64,000 bases of DNA from Pachyseris speciosa. Lineage: Eukaryota; Cnidaria; Anthozoa; Scleractinia; Pachyseridae. The stretch spans positions 345,001-409,000 of the forward strand of contig JAEMWC010000256.1 of assembly GCA_016490735.1 (NCBI GenBank), read 5' to 3'. A program made the position numbers and the translations under genes. The notes under the pieces are model-generated. The model had not been told where the DNA came from. It did not search any database and worked only from the letters and a program-made list of their open reading frames with translations. The first letter of the stretch is position 1, and each line of letters begins with the position of its first letter. This document shows positions 32,101 through 44,800 of this stretch, piece by piece.

Positions 32101-35100
32101 TCTATGTTTTAAACAATTATTCTACGAAGACGCACTGCTACATGTAAAGTGGCTTGCCGTTTTAGAGCCCATAAAGGTCGTACGTCAATATTTTATCTTA
32201 CTTGTCAAAACTGAAACAATAGATTGTGTTTGTCATGTTAATCAGTAGAGATATGTATCAAAGTTAATGCATACATGTACTAATTAGCTGAGCAGGATTC
32301 TTTTATGAAAGTTAAGGCATCAGTTGCTTTGTATTGGGGTTTACAGAGGTGTAATACTACTATTACTATTAATACTAACCTTAGATTGGTCATAACTCTT
32401 ATGAATTATTAATAAATGTTAGAAGAAATCATAGATAACCAAGGGGTTGGTTATTTCATATACACTTAACCCGAGTAGCAGAGTATTAAGGCTAGTGTAT
32501 GACACTCTACAGGCTTGTGACACTTGTTGTTGAATATATTTCCACCATTATGTGTAGTTTAGCTCGTAAGCTCTTGTTTTGGTATGGCATGAAAGTATGT
32601 TGTAAGAAAAGCTTTTTCAAAGAGGAGACCAGCATCGGTGGTTGTCCTTTTAAAACATTCAGCAATGAAAAGTTCAATTTTCATTTGCATTTTGCTTGCA
32701 GTATCCGAATTTCTATTGGTTAATTCCGCTGCGAGACAATGTTTTAATGGCTGTCGGCTTTTTTTGATGGCTGACGTTTTCATCGACCGTATTTGTCGTA
32801 GGAGGTATATTTAACAATAGTCTTGCGAAATCGCGCGGATTATCGCCTGATACTTAGCCGACGATGCTGTAGGCAGGGTTGGCTAAAACCATGCGATATT
32901 TCGCAAGATTGAGTAGGATAACTTTTTAATTATTAAATCGCAATTGGCCATGTTCTAAGCGAGTGAGGACCTGGGAATGAGTTTTAAAATTTATCGATTG
33001 GAAAAAAAATGTTGACAGTGCATGAAAGAGCGTCTCGGAAATGGTCACCTTGCCAACTTTGACGCTGTTCAGTTGAATTGGAGCTGAAACAAGGTTTTGA
33101 AAATTGTGAAAATTAGAGGCTTTGTATTGTTTGGAGGGACACACTTTCCGAAATAAAGACATTTGTATGGGATTTTTTAAAGATCTAAATGCATGTCAAC
33201 CGGCGACTTTTCGACCAAACATAGTCAAACTTGCTGAAAGTACTTATTTTGAGATACCCTTTCATATGAGAATCGATTTAGTTCAATGCCATTGATTTTT
33301 GATGAGGTTTGGATTCGTTCCCAGGCCCTTACTCGTTTCGAACATGGCCAGTTATGGGTGCTTATCGCCCACCCATTAATTTTGGCGCGATTTTATTGGT
33401 TACTTTACGTCACGTGGTGAAAACTCACAGAACAGTTAACACGCAATAACCCCCGCCTGCATCGATATTTGTCCTCCGAATGTTACCGTCGAAGAGAAAC
33501 GTAGTCAGCACCAGAGTTTCAACTTTTCCCTTCTCATATTTTACATGGAAGGAAACCAAACTCGTTTTGTTGAGTCTAGCGATTCTGACATAAAGAAGCT
33601 GGTCGCAAAATGCTGTTCCGGAAAGTACAAAAAAGTCAACAAAATATGCTGTCAATGTCTTTGAAGGTGAAGAAAGTTACGAGTACACTTTTAAGATGTA
33701 GTCCTACTCAAATTTAAACTTAGTCATTTTATAAAATAGAGAATTAATACACTGTGATTACTAACTATAAAATAAACCAACCGTTCTCGTCGAACTTTAA
33801 CATGGCTTTTTTACCATGTTTACGCGCGGTTCAATTGCGATATGAAAATTAATGGGAGGGTTATAAAATCAATAAACCCCTCTCTGGCCTGCTGGTATGT
33901 CGGCTGATAATGTCCTTGGCTGAGAGATTGCCCTCAAAATTTCATATTTGCCCTTAAGGCGAAATATTCATTTTTCGGACACTTTCTCAGCCGCGGACAT
34001 TATCAGCCGACATACTAGCCGCCAGAAGGGGTTTATTTACTAATTATTGCCAAAAAAAGGCCACCAATTTTTGCGCGCGACACATAAAATTACATGTATC
34101 ACAGGATATCTGTTGCGTGCGCACGACGAGTATTGAGAACGCTATGACCATAGTTGGACACTGTCACAACGTGTTGAATAGATAAGGCTGATAGCCTGTG
34201 ACCCGCTAGCCAATGAAAATGCAAGAAATCTTACATCCTTAGTCCAGTTTTTTAATATTAAAAAAAGAATATTGGGAAGTGTTGTCCTTACTGCTTGCCG
34301 TTTTTTTTTGTCCACTCTTTAAGGAAATTCAACTGCAGATGGAGGAGCAACTAACCGTCGTTGTGCTGGTATCACACAGATTGCAAGTGGACAGGAAAAA
34401 GCCTTTTTCTGCATACCGACAGCGTATGGCAGATATGTCTCTATCAGAATAGCTGGCAGCAACAAAATCTTAACGCTTTGTGAGGTTGAAGTCTATTCTA
34501 CTAACACATCTAGTAAGTGCTTGCTTGTAATAAACATTTTTTTTGTTAACTTTGTATGTTATCACCGCTCGGTAAACGTTTTCTATTGATAGCGGAGCTC
34601 CGGCGGCCCGAAGGGCTGCCAAGCGGAGCACGATGGTTAAGATAATATGGTAACCCATCTATTCAAGAAAATTTGGTTTTGGTCACCGTGCGTACGTACG
34701 CACGTCCGTCCTTACGTCCGCCCTTCCATGTATGCGATGTGAAATGTCCCATTAATTGTGTGTTGTAACCCGCGTTTTGTGTTCATCTTTTTGTGTACAT
34801 CTTTTGATATTGGACGTCAATGTTATGGCCAATTGACACCTGTCAAAACAAGGTATCCACTGACCACTATTACGTGACCATATCGCGGGCTCAAATTAAG
34901 ACCTCATCGAGGTTAGCTGTTTTTTTGAATTTGACCGCTGACCAGGTACTGGTTTTCGATTGGATCGCAGGCTCAAGCCAGGTGTAGGACACCCAAACCA
35001 AAACGAGGTTAAAGTTTTCGCTTGCTTTCTGCAGCTCGAGATTTCACATTCAGTTGGTTTCTTCATTTTGAGCACAACTTCATCTTCTTCGAAGTTCTGT

Positions 35101-35805
35101 CTTTTAATTTGCGTAAAAGGCATGAAAATCAAGAACTACTTAAAATATACTTCCGAAGGTGAATTTTCAACTGATAAAATGGAAGAGCAAAACATTTTTC
35201 GCAGGAAATTCTTAAATTTTGGATCCACTTGTATGGCTCCCGGATTGTGTGGTTGAAAAACAAAATGATTTAACGCTTCAAGGGCTTGTTCACTTTACCG
35301 CGGCATTTTGCAGCTCGCCACGAAAGTTCATTAATGGGAGGAAGGAGTAGCTCAAACTTGGTGGAAGAAGTTCTTTTTTTGGACAAGCCGTTTGCTATTT
35401 TTGTAGATACGTGTTTTTACTTTAGTGGATCGATGCGTATTTTCAAGTCGTAGACAGCTGGTCAACACAGGTGACTAACAATAAATTGAAGCTGAGCATT
35501 TGAGGTTTAATCGGTATTACTTTTGTTCAGAAATCAAACGTATATTTTTGTCTCGACTGGATATAAATAACAATCTACTCGTTTTGGACACAAAGAAGTA
35601 GCTAGTCGAATTGTTTGTTTGTTGTTTTGCTAGCGAACGAGTGTTTTCCTCCGCTTGGCTGACTGTACATGGTTTTCGACGTCAGTGTTTCTATAGTGTT
35701 AAGAAATGAAAGAAACGTTTGCCCTTACGTTATTAACTGTTAATCGCAATGGGTCCTAGTAAAGTATCTCTCACGTTTTGCGCGACGAGGTCAATTTCAG
35801 CAAAT

Positions 35806-35844
<39 letters not shown>

Positions 35845-38800
35845 AGCCCCATGTAATTACCTATCAAAACTATCAGGATGGTTTTCCTTTTCCTCTTTTC
35901 AACGACATTTAAGCTTATGTCTAAGCTTAACGTACTACGAAATAAGCCCCGAGTTAAGCCCCGGCAAAAAGATCAAACATTTTCATCCAACATCGTGTTT
36001 GTCACATATAACGTTTGGTGGCTAAACGCATGACAATGTTTGACCAAACAGCCGACCAAGTAAGTCCAAAATATGATTTTTGCGTATTATCGCTGAAATT
36101 TTCGACGTTATGGGGTTTATTTGGTTGCTTTTTACCCTTTGTGTACGATTTGTTTGTTGGGGTGGCTAAACGATCAAACATTTGTTGGTAATGCGAAATT
36201 TTGGAAGAAAATGATCAAACATGGAAAGCCATTTAATGCACTATTGTGAGAGGTGGCTAAACATTCAAACATGCTCTTCCAACGATGTTGATCGTTCTTA
36301 GATTGCTAAATTTGTTTTCGAACAAACACAAGCGTCAAACACACGCGTCGACTGTATTGTTTTCTTGTAAAGTTTTGAGGTATTTTTGCCATGCGAGGCA
36401 TGCGAAGCAGACGTGCGAGGCATCTAAAAACACGCGAGGAACATTTTATTTTATACTAAGTGTGCGGATATGTCATAAGCTTGCAAAATACAGTTCTCCA
36501 GTCACCAATAATCGTAGAAGGAACGATCATATTTTGTTGCCAAATAATATAATGGAGACGGCGTTAAAAAAGCAATCTCTATTCGGTTTGCTTCTTAGTG
36601 TTACGAGTCGATTATCAGCTTCCGGGATGAGTGAAGTGCCGAGTTCACCGCAAGGAAGATCACTATAGCTAGCATTTGACTGCGGTCCTCTGATCAAACG
36701 TGGAAATTCTTCCCGTTTTCTTGAAAATAAACTTTTTGCTTGGTCGAATTCCCCCTTTAATTGATGACTTTGGGAAAAAAGTTAAATCCCTTTCATAAGA
36801 CGTTCTTCAAAGCGCTTAGATTTAACAAAAGAAAATATGAACCTGCAATACAAATGGCTAAAGAAACCGCCATAAATAGAGGATGATCGAGGGATGGCGT
36901 TGTGTACATAACATCGCAGGTAAATTACGCTATTAGACGAGAAACAAAATATTTTTTTTTCATTTCTTTGTTTATTTTAGCAAAATCAGCGGTAAAGTAG
37001 CAACTACTAGCCTTTTTATTTCGTAATAGTGAAGGTGAAAACTAGTCGTAAATTTGAGACTCCTCCAAATTGGTTTTTCGAGTAATGATGTTTTGTTCAT
37101 GCCTCGCACGTTTGCCTCGCATGCCTCGCATCCCTCGCTGGCTCGCATATTGTATACACTCGTTGTTGGATATCAGGTTAAAGCTCAGACCCAATCGTCA
37201 CACTGAATCAACGTAAACGAAGTAACCAGCAGAGCTTTTCTACCAAAAAAACCCCTTATTTTGACATGCAACACATTTGTTTTGGGAGAATAATATGATC
37301 GATTTTACTCCTTAAACTGAGACAGAAACGCATTGAATTCTTATTCCTCGAAGATGAGATCAATTACTTATGATTACTGAAATGTCTGAATAAGCTTCCA
37401 AGTCGGAGGCATATCACAATGGAGGCTATTTTTATTCAATGGCCCCCAAAACACTGATCTTGTTCAGAAAGTCTGTATCCTTTGGCTTAAAGAAACGATC
37501 AGTATAAAAATTATTTTTGAAAGTAATTCATTATTACTTTAGTAAATGGTAAAGGTCGATCACCAAACCTCAACAAAAAGCTGACCATTTAAAATCAGCG
37601 CTTAGGCCTAATCACTGTAGATCAATGATATTCTATGCAAGACTCTAATAAGTATCTTGTTATACAATTTCCCGTCGTCTTGTTCTTCGGTGGTCCAGTG
37701 GTAAGAAGGCGTTCCTAGTAGCATTAGTTCCGGGTTCAAATCCAGTTCAAATAACATGGCATTTTTTTATTTGTTCTTTTCTGAAAAGTCCTGGGAAACA
37801 GTGTTCTAAAATACCGATAATCATAAATTCAGAGCAATTTAAGAATTAATGATAATCGTTAATTCAGAGAGGAGGTCATGTTGCCTTGACATATATCATC
37901 GTTTCGCAGAACATTTAAGCGCGTGTATCCTAAAGACCATTCTTATCAACGAAATTCTGAGAACTTGCATAGAAGGTGTACTTAGCAGTCGCTTACACGC
38001 AGTCTGTTCTCCAAGCACCTCTTCAACTCATCCCCCAACTGTAACTTCTTCTTGCTGCTTCCTGTAGTTTACCAGTCAGTCTTCATCCGCCAAGCAAGGA
38101 TTCGTCGGCGTAGGGTTCGAACGAACCGTCACTCGTGCAATATTTTGGCTCGGAAATTAGTGTTTTATCTTCAAGTACTTCGTCTTCACTGATAACATTT
38201 TCACTTTCTCCTTTCATTAGATAAACTCTCTTCAATCGATGCCATCGCCGCAAGCTCATCAAAATTGTGACAACGAACTTCAAACACTCGCAGTTTCTCT
38301 CCCCCCCCCCCCTCTCTCTCTTTCTCTCTCTTGTAAACAAAGTTGGGAAGGCGCGTTGCTTAACCTACGTCACATGACGTCACATCCATCTGGTTGTCAA
38401 CCTCGAACCCTCTCTCTCTTTTCCTCCCTTGTCATCGAGAGAAAGACCCTGGTACCACCTGATCACGTGACCACCCAAACTCTGGGTGGTAACAAAAACT
38501 TGATGGCAGCCAGAGGTGGCAAAGTCAAGAAACTGTTCCTGTTACAAAACGGCTTGAATGACCAACCCTCCCTGCGGTTTTGTTGTTTTTACTGGTCACA
38601 TGATCAGGTCCAACCAGGGTCTATCTCTCGACGACAAGGGAGAAAAAGAGAGAGAGTCTGGGTTCGAGGTTGTCTGGTTGTGAGCCTGTTGGCCTTCTTG
38701 TTTAGCGGCGAAGGTGTACCATAAAAATATATAACTTTCAAAACTTGGGTTTTAAGCAAATCTCAAAATTTTTTGCGCAGAACGTCTTTAGGTAACCTGT

Positions 38801-41800
38801 ACATTACCTTGACAAAATGAAAGAAAAAAAAGGTCAAAGTGGGTACTTTATTCCCGGTTGAGTAAATTGCGGCTTTGGTTCTCCACCGCCACGCTACTCT
38901 GTCACATGCAGCCACTGTCGCCTCGCTCCAAAATTTAAAACCCACCCCGTGTCTTTATTTCCCGCAGAACGTCGCCATGTCAGTTATGGTCTTCCTCCGA
39001 CACAACAAGGATTTTGCTTTTTCTAAATGATTTTAATTGGTTTGTCAATTCAAAGCGTGCTTTAGATGCAAGCTCTTCCCACAAAATATCAGCTTAGGAG
39101 AGATCTGAACTGCTCCATATTGTTTGTATTATTTGTCCTTTTATATCCTGGTTAAATTTTCCCCTTAATATATTTTTGCTATGACAGCATACATGAAAAT
39201 TTTCAGTTTAGATATATACATTTGCGTTATTATCTTAGATTACGTGACACTGGAGAATGAGGTCACAAAGCACACAATATACAAACACAGTAAAAACAAT
39301 TAAATAACTCACAGATTTTCTTCTCTGTCATTTGAATATGAGTATTTTCTGCATTAATGGCTTATGAACTATTTAATTTTAAAACAGGGCTCCAATGCGT
39401 ATTTTACCCAAAGATGTTAACACAAAAACCTTCCATCAAGTTTAACGCTTCTTTTCAGACTTGGCCCTCAATCAGCCTGCTGAACAGATTGAAACTGCTC
39501 ATGGTGGAGCGGCATCACGAGCGGTAGATGGAAACTCCTCACCACACTGGGTTGATCGTAGCTGTACACATACTACAAATAGAAATAAACCTTGGTGGAG
39601 AGTGGACCTAGGATCATCTTTTGCGGTGGCTGAAGTCGTTATTGCCAACAGAGCTTGTGATGCTGACTGTGGAACACGTTTGAGCTCTTTTGAAATCAGA
39701 GTAGGTACGTTAGTGTTGAACGATGGAAGGAACTCTAATAGTAAGCTGAATTATGAAATAAAAAAAAATTGCAGAAATTTTTGTGAACTGGAAACCAAAG
39801 ATAATGATTGAGATTGAGCGACTGGATTCGTGCCTTCGAAAGTCTCCGTAACTAATTTAAGTTATTTTGTACTACAGCAGCTTGTAGTGCTTTAGTCTAC
39901 AATCAGGGACAAAAGTAGTTGAGACAGTCCCACCCAAAACACCTTTTTCGTTAAACGCGTTAGTTTCCAATCTCCAATTCTCACATTTGACCCCTCCTCT
40001 CTTTTCAACGTTGTAACCACGTGACAGTGTCCATAGAGTGTATTTCAACATTGAAAAAGGGGAGAAGGGGGTTTGGCTATCGACAAAAAAAGAGGTTTCT
40101 TCAGTTACAAAAGGACGTCGATAAAAAGCATCTATTTTGCCCTATGTCCATGAGTGTAGTTGCAACATTTCCCGCAAATGACTATTGCTCTCAAGAGATT
40201 TCAATATATGTCAATGGAAATTTCCAACAGTTCCGATTGGCTTTGAGCAGAGCTTTTTATACTGGGGTAATCAGCCGATACCGGTTTTCTCGAATAATTG
40301 TTAGTGTTGTCTATTCCCTTCCTCTCCCCTACAAACGCTTCTCCCCACGTATCCCCACGTGTCCAGCTAGCCTGGAGTGCACGTATTGTTTTGGCTGGTG
40401 ATTGCCGTCTTAAGAAGTCGTCGGAATATTTCTGTATTTCTGTCTGACGCCCACCCCCTCGGTCACATTTGCTTCTCTCCCCAGTCTCCTTGTTCATAGC
40501 CCAGAATCGCTTTCGCTATAATACTCAACCCTTGCTTGCCCCAAAATATGCCTGATCTGCATGCTGTGTCTACACTCTAATCCATGACTTTTCTGCGTGA
40601 CTTTCAGTCAATGTATTTTTCCTAGTCGTTATAAGCAGCATCACATGCGAAAAGGGTTTTGACAATTTAGAACTTAACCTTTTTTCACGGAAAAAACTCA
40701 TTTTTCAGGTGGAATTAAGTTGCTTATAAAATAAGGCACGAAAATACTTTTATTTGAAACTGTCCACAACAGCTCATCTCCAATCATAAGTTAAATCCTT
40801 CCCTTTATTTGTACAGGTGGTAGCACTCAAAATGGAGGCCAAACAAACCCAAGCTGTGGAGGGACCCTTAGTTTGACCAGTGGACAAACAAAGTCTTTTT
40901 ATTGTGTACCTGCACTTGTTGGTCGATACGTCTACGTTTGTATTCCAGAGAACAATAAAGTACTCACCCTTTGTGAGGTTAAAGTTTATTCCACAAGGCA
41001 AAATTCTAAAAGTGTGAAAGGTATTAGTTTGTTTGTTTGTTTGTTTGTTTTTTTTTTTATGCATTGTGTTTTAAATTCCACTAAGTGGAAATTCGATGAG
41101 TGGGTTTTAACAAATAATAGGGAAATTGAATCGCTTAAGATTCATTTTTCAACTGCTGTTGAGAGAGAATTTTTGCCTTGCCTTTATTAGTCATCCAAGA
41201 AATGAAAACTGATTATAATGCTGGATTGGCTTAACAGGCGATGGTACTAGGAAGCTTTTTTTGCAGGGCTTGCTACCTACAGTGGGCTATTCTGGACGAT
41301 CAGTTGTTCAAATCGCGAGAGTTGGGTGTTTGAATGTCTTATATGGATAGTTGATCAAAGATTTAACTCAAACTTAATTACCAACTCTGAGAAATTTGGC
41401 AGTAATTACCGGCAGCAGAAAGGGTGTAACTCAGGCGTGCGTTTCTCGAAATCTCTTAAAAACATAGTTAAAGGCCAGCTCTTTAGAATGGATGGATCTT
41501 AGTTTTTGAAACGGCTTTTCGGGCTCGAAAAGTTTACGGGACTTTCGAGAAACGGCCCCCAGAACCGAAAACACCCACAAATAAACAGTCGAGTCCTTGA
41601 GCTCTCGGATGGTCTTGCCAGTGAGGTCTGGTGTCTCTGCGAGTACAAATTAATTTTTGCGTTAATGTATGATCTGCAGCTACATTTGAATTATATTACA
41701 GTATAACAATCTTGTTTGGGAACAGGTCGTTAAACTAGATGGATGAAGTACTCAGTACGTTGCCCATACAAGCGTACCATACTGTATTAAATATTAATTG

Positions 41801-44800
41801 GAAGGCAACTGTAATAAACTTACTAGCGTATACTTTGTGGAATTAATTTTAGGCTGCTCGATTGACCAAGTGGGAATCTCAGACAGTTCCATCATTCTTA
41901 ATCAGAGATTTTCAGCTTCCTCCACTGGTGGCGGCACTAACCCTTACGATGGGCGCCTGAGAGGATCCAATTTCTGGATGCCCAGCAGCAACAATAATGC
42001 CAATGACTTCCTGCAGATTGACCTGGGATCAGTTTACTTTGTTTGTGGTGTAGCTACACAGGGAAATCCCAACGCAGATGATTGGACAAAGACTTATAAA
42101 ATAGGGACTTCCTTAAACAATGTTAATTGGACAATCTATGTTGAGGATAATGTGGAAAAGGTAACAGCTAACTGTGTTATAATTTAAGTTGAATTATCGA
42201 AATGATCAACACAATGAAATTTTAATATTATTCCTGGCAGCATATTATTTAAAGGTTTTTTACTAAAGTATTGGAGTAGGAGAGTATTAAAAATTGTTGA
42301 TTTGTTCGAGCAGCATCAACAAAGTCGTTAAGAATCCTAAATACATGAATGCCGAAGGGATTTTTTGAGTAGATATGAAGACAATAGTTTGATGAATTTA
42401 AGTAAAAGTCAAGCCTTCAAATGCAGTGCATTAATTTGTTATTTAATTTTTATTGGTAATGATTCAAATAAATCAATACTTTTCTGCAAATGATAGTATT
42501 TTGGCAGGGTTGACGAACCCGTCATTCTTCTCGATTATGGTTGGTTTGATTAAAAGGTGAAGCAATTTCCTTGGCACTGTTTCTTTCTCAACGTTTTCTA
42601 ACTAATTACAAGAACTTCAGTAGATACCATTATTGAATAGCAATGCTGCATATCAATGTTTAATCGAAGCGCCCAATATAGTTTGCCAAATAAAACGTGT
42701 TTTCACTGTTTTATTTTTCAGACCTTTACTGGTAACAGTGACCGGAGCAGTATTGTTAGAAGTGATCTTTACCAGCCAGTCGCTGCTAAGTTTATTCGCT
42801 TTTATCCTGTAACATTCACCAGTAGCAAAGCATTGAGAGTGGAAGTGTATGGATCATTGCAAGGTACAGTTGATTTTGTGCAGGTTACGTTTGGGTGTTA
42901 TTGCGATAAATATCCTTCCCTGGATCAACTCGGTTAGGGACTGGTAAAAAAGATGTGGGGGGAGGGGACGTCATCAGTTTTTCAGACCTTAGTAAGGGGT
43001 GGGTCGTCCATTTTCAAGGTACACATGTGGCTGGGTCATCTTTTTTATGACTGGATAACTGGAATAGGTATACTCGTTGTATCAAAAGAAAGAGGTCTTT
43101 CAATAACTACTGATTGCTTAGTTTTGCTGTAATATTTGGCCACACATTTAAAGCTGGGCAGCTTTGTTACTGCAATTTATTTTTCTCCATATTAAAATTC
43201 CGTGATATAGCCGAAAATTAAGGTGTTATAAGAAAACCCCTTTTATTAAAACCTCTCTTGTTCCTTTTTTCAGACAGAAAAACGAAGAATAACGATACTT
43301 CATTACAAATGAAATCAAAGAAAACACCCAATCATATATTTTATTAAACGGCGATCTTTTCGCTTCTGAAGATACCATGTGGCGATACCATGTTTTCGCG
43401 CGGAAGCTCGCCTATTATTTAATTGATGTTTATTTAATAATTGAAAATAACTAACACTTGAATGAAGACCCTCTTTCACTCGGGGTAACAGTATTACTCA
43501 AGAAACCTTTTCTTCTCAAACTTTAGGAGCTGTCACGAGTAGTACTGATAGTAGTGAAAATGTTGGTACCTGTTCTTGTCATGTTGTGTCAGCAATTGAA
43601 ATGTGTGTAATACAGTATTCATTAAAAGACACGAGCCTCTGAATCCATCAACAATTCTTAATCACGTTTTATGTCCTCGTAACTTGGGATGATTAGAGTC
43701 AAGCGACTACTTGTACAAAATTGTCGGCGGCTCGTCGCTATGACATATGTCACTTTTTACTGAGTGAACTCCCGTCACTCCATTATCATACTGTAATGGA
43801 AGCAAAAGATCATGTGCCTCGATGAATTATCCACCCTGAAGCAGACTTGTATGTTTAGTGAATCTGATCATCAACGCAAAGATTGGAGGTACGGGTTAAT
43901 TACTGTTCGTTGCTGCCAACTTGCCTATACCTTTCTTGTCCACGATGCCCTAAGGTTGACCCCCTTAGATTTATCGCTTATAATAGCAACCCCACTGCAG
44001 AATACTGTATTGATTTTGACAAAACAATATTGGCTTAAGGTACGACTTTTGCAGACTATTGTTTTTTGCCGTTCCTCTTTAACTCCACAACTCCACAGCG
44101 ATTTCATTAGAACAAACCACCAGGAAAGGAGGTAAGGAGTAAAATTCAATAATGTTTTAGCAAGCAAAGTTATATGATAAATTTTCATTCCTCAATAATC
44201 TTCAAAGGATGTTTATCAGCTTTGGGAAATGAAAGATGGGTAAAACACCTTGGCCCCACAGCATCATCCTATCGTGATAACAACCACCCCCAAGTTACAG
44301 TCACCTTTACGGGGTCACCTCTTGGTGCAGCGCTTCACTATCACTCCCACAATACTTGCAGTTCAATGCTGGAAAAGTGATTACAGTCAGCGGTATAGCT
44401 ACTCAGGGAGATAATGTGGAGAACAAATGGGTGACAAGCTATGCAATCAGTTATGGATATGATGGGAAAAAATGGCTTGATTACTCAGGCGGAATGGTAA
44501 GCTTTTTCATCATATGACTCGTACGGCCCCTCGCATTCTACTAATTGCTTAGCTGTACTAGCAGGGCAGGGAGAACCCGTACTAGAAACTCGAATGACCT
44601 GTGCAATGCGATCATGTAATGTTTAATAAATGAGCAGGAGTGTTTTATCAGGTTTAAAACACGAGGCGCAGCCGAGTGTTTTAGGACTTGATAAAACACG
44701 AATTGCGAATTTATTGATCTTGACTGTACATCTATCCATTCTTACACTAAAATTTAGATTCTGGGTTATTTTGGCATGGAAAATCGGATGTAAAATTTAG

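Larger units (their letters stand above)
29755..34590 (+). repeat. Segmental duplication copy 2 (contains the empty site)
   Basis: A continuous version of the unit split in copy 1. The outer-transposon target CTGTGCTAG occurs once, at 30049-30057. It includes FTP module 2 with its intron. Homology to copy 1 ends at TTTTCTATTGAT (34590), after which an unrelated GC-rich repeat starts. Confidence 0.9.
34591..39458. other. Long intron between FTP modules 2 and 3, repeat-filled
   Basis: No exon is recognised. Contents are a GC-rich repeat at 34591-34740 (GGAGCTCCGGCGGCC, then a CGTACGTACG stretch with CGTCC units), a TGGCTAAACG...ATCAAACAT repeat at about 35960-36270, an inverted GAGGCATGCGA pair (36389-36425 and 37100-37135), and a dispersed repeat at 37165-37350 related to 46885-47100. 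There is also a tRNA-like SINE head at 37681-37750, a pyrimidine tract at 38298-38332 and a MITE at 38398-38672. Confidence 0.6.

Noticed and set aside
33425..33655. Minus-strand 76-codon frame in copy 2
   Set aside because: It lies in inserted repeat sequence absent from copy 1 and has no motif or neighbour support.
38083..38340. Minus-strand 85-codon frame with an acidic middle
   Set aside because: Its N-terminus is a translation of the CT-rich tract. The acidic part hints at a transposon relic but is too weak to list.
43812..44135. Possible extra receptor exon
   Set aside because: It lacks matching splice sites in phase 1 and resembles no extracellular domain.
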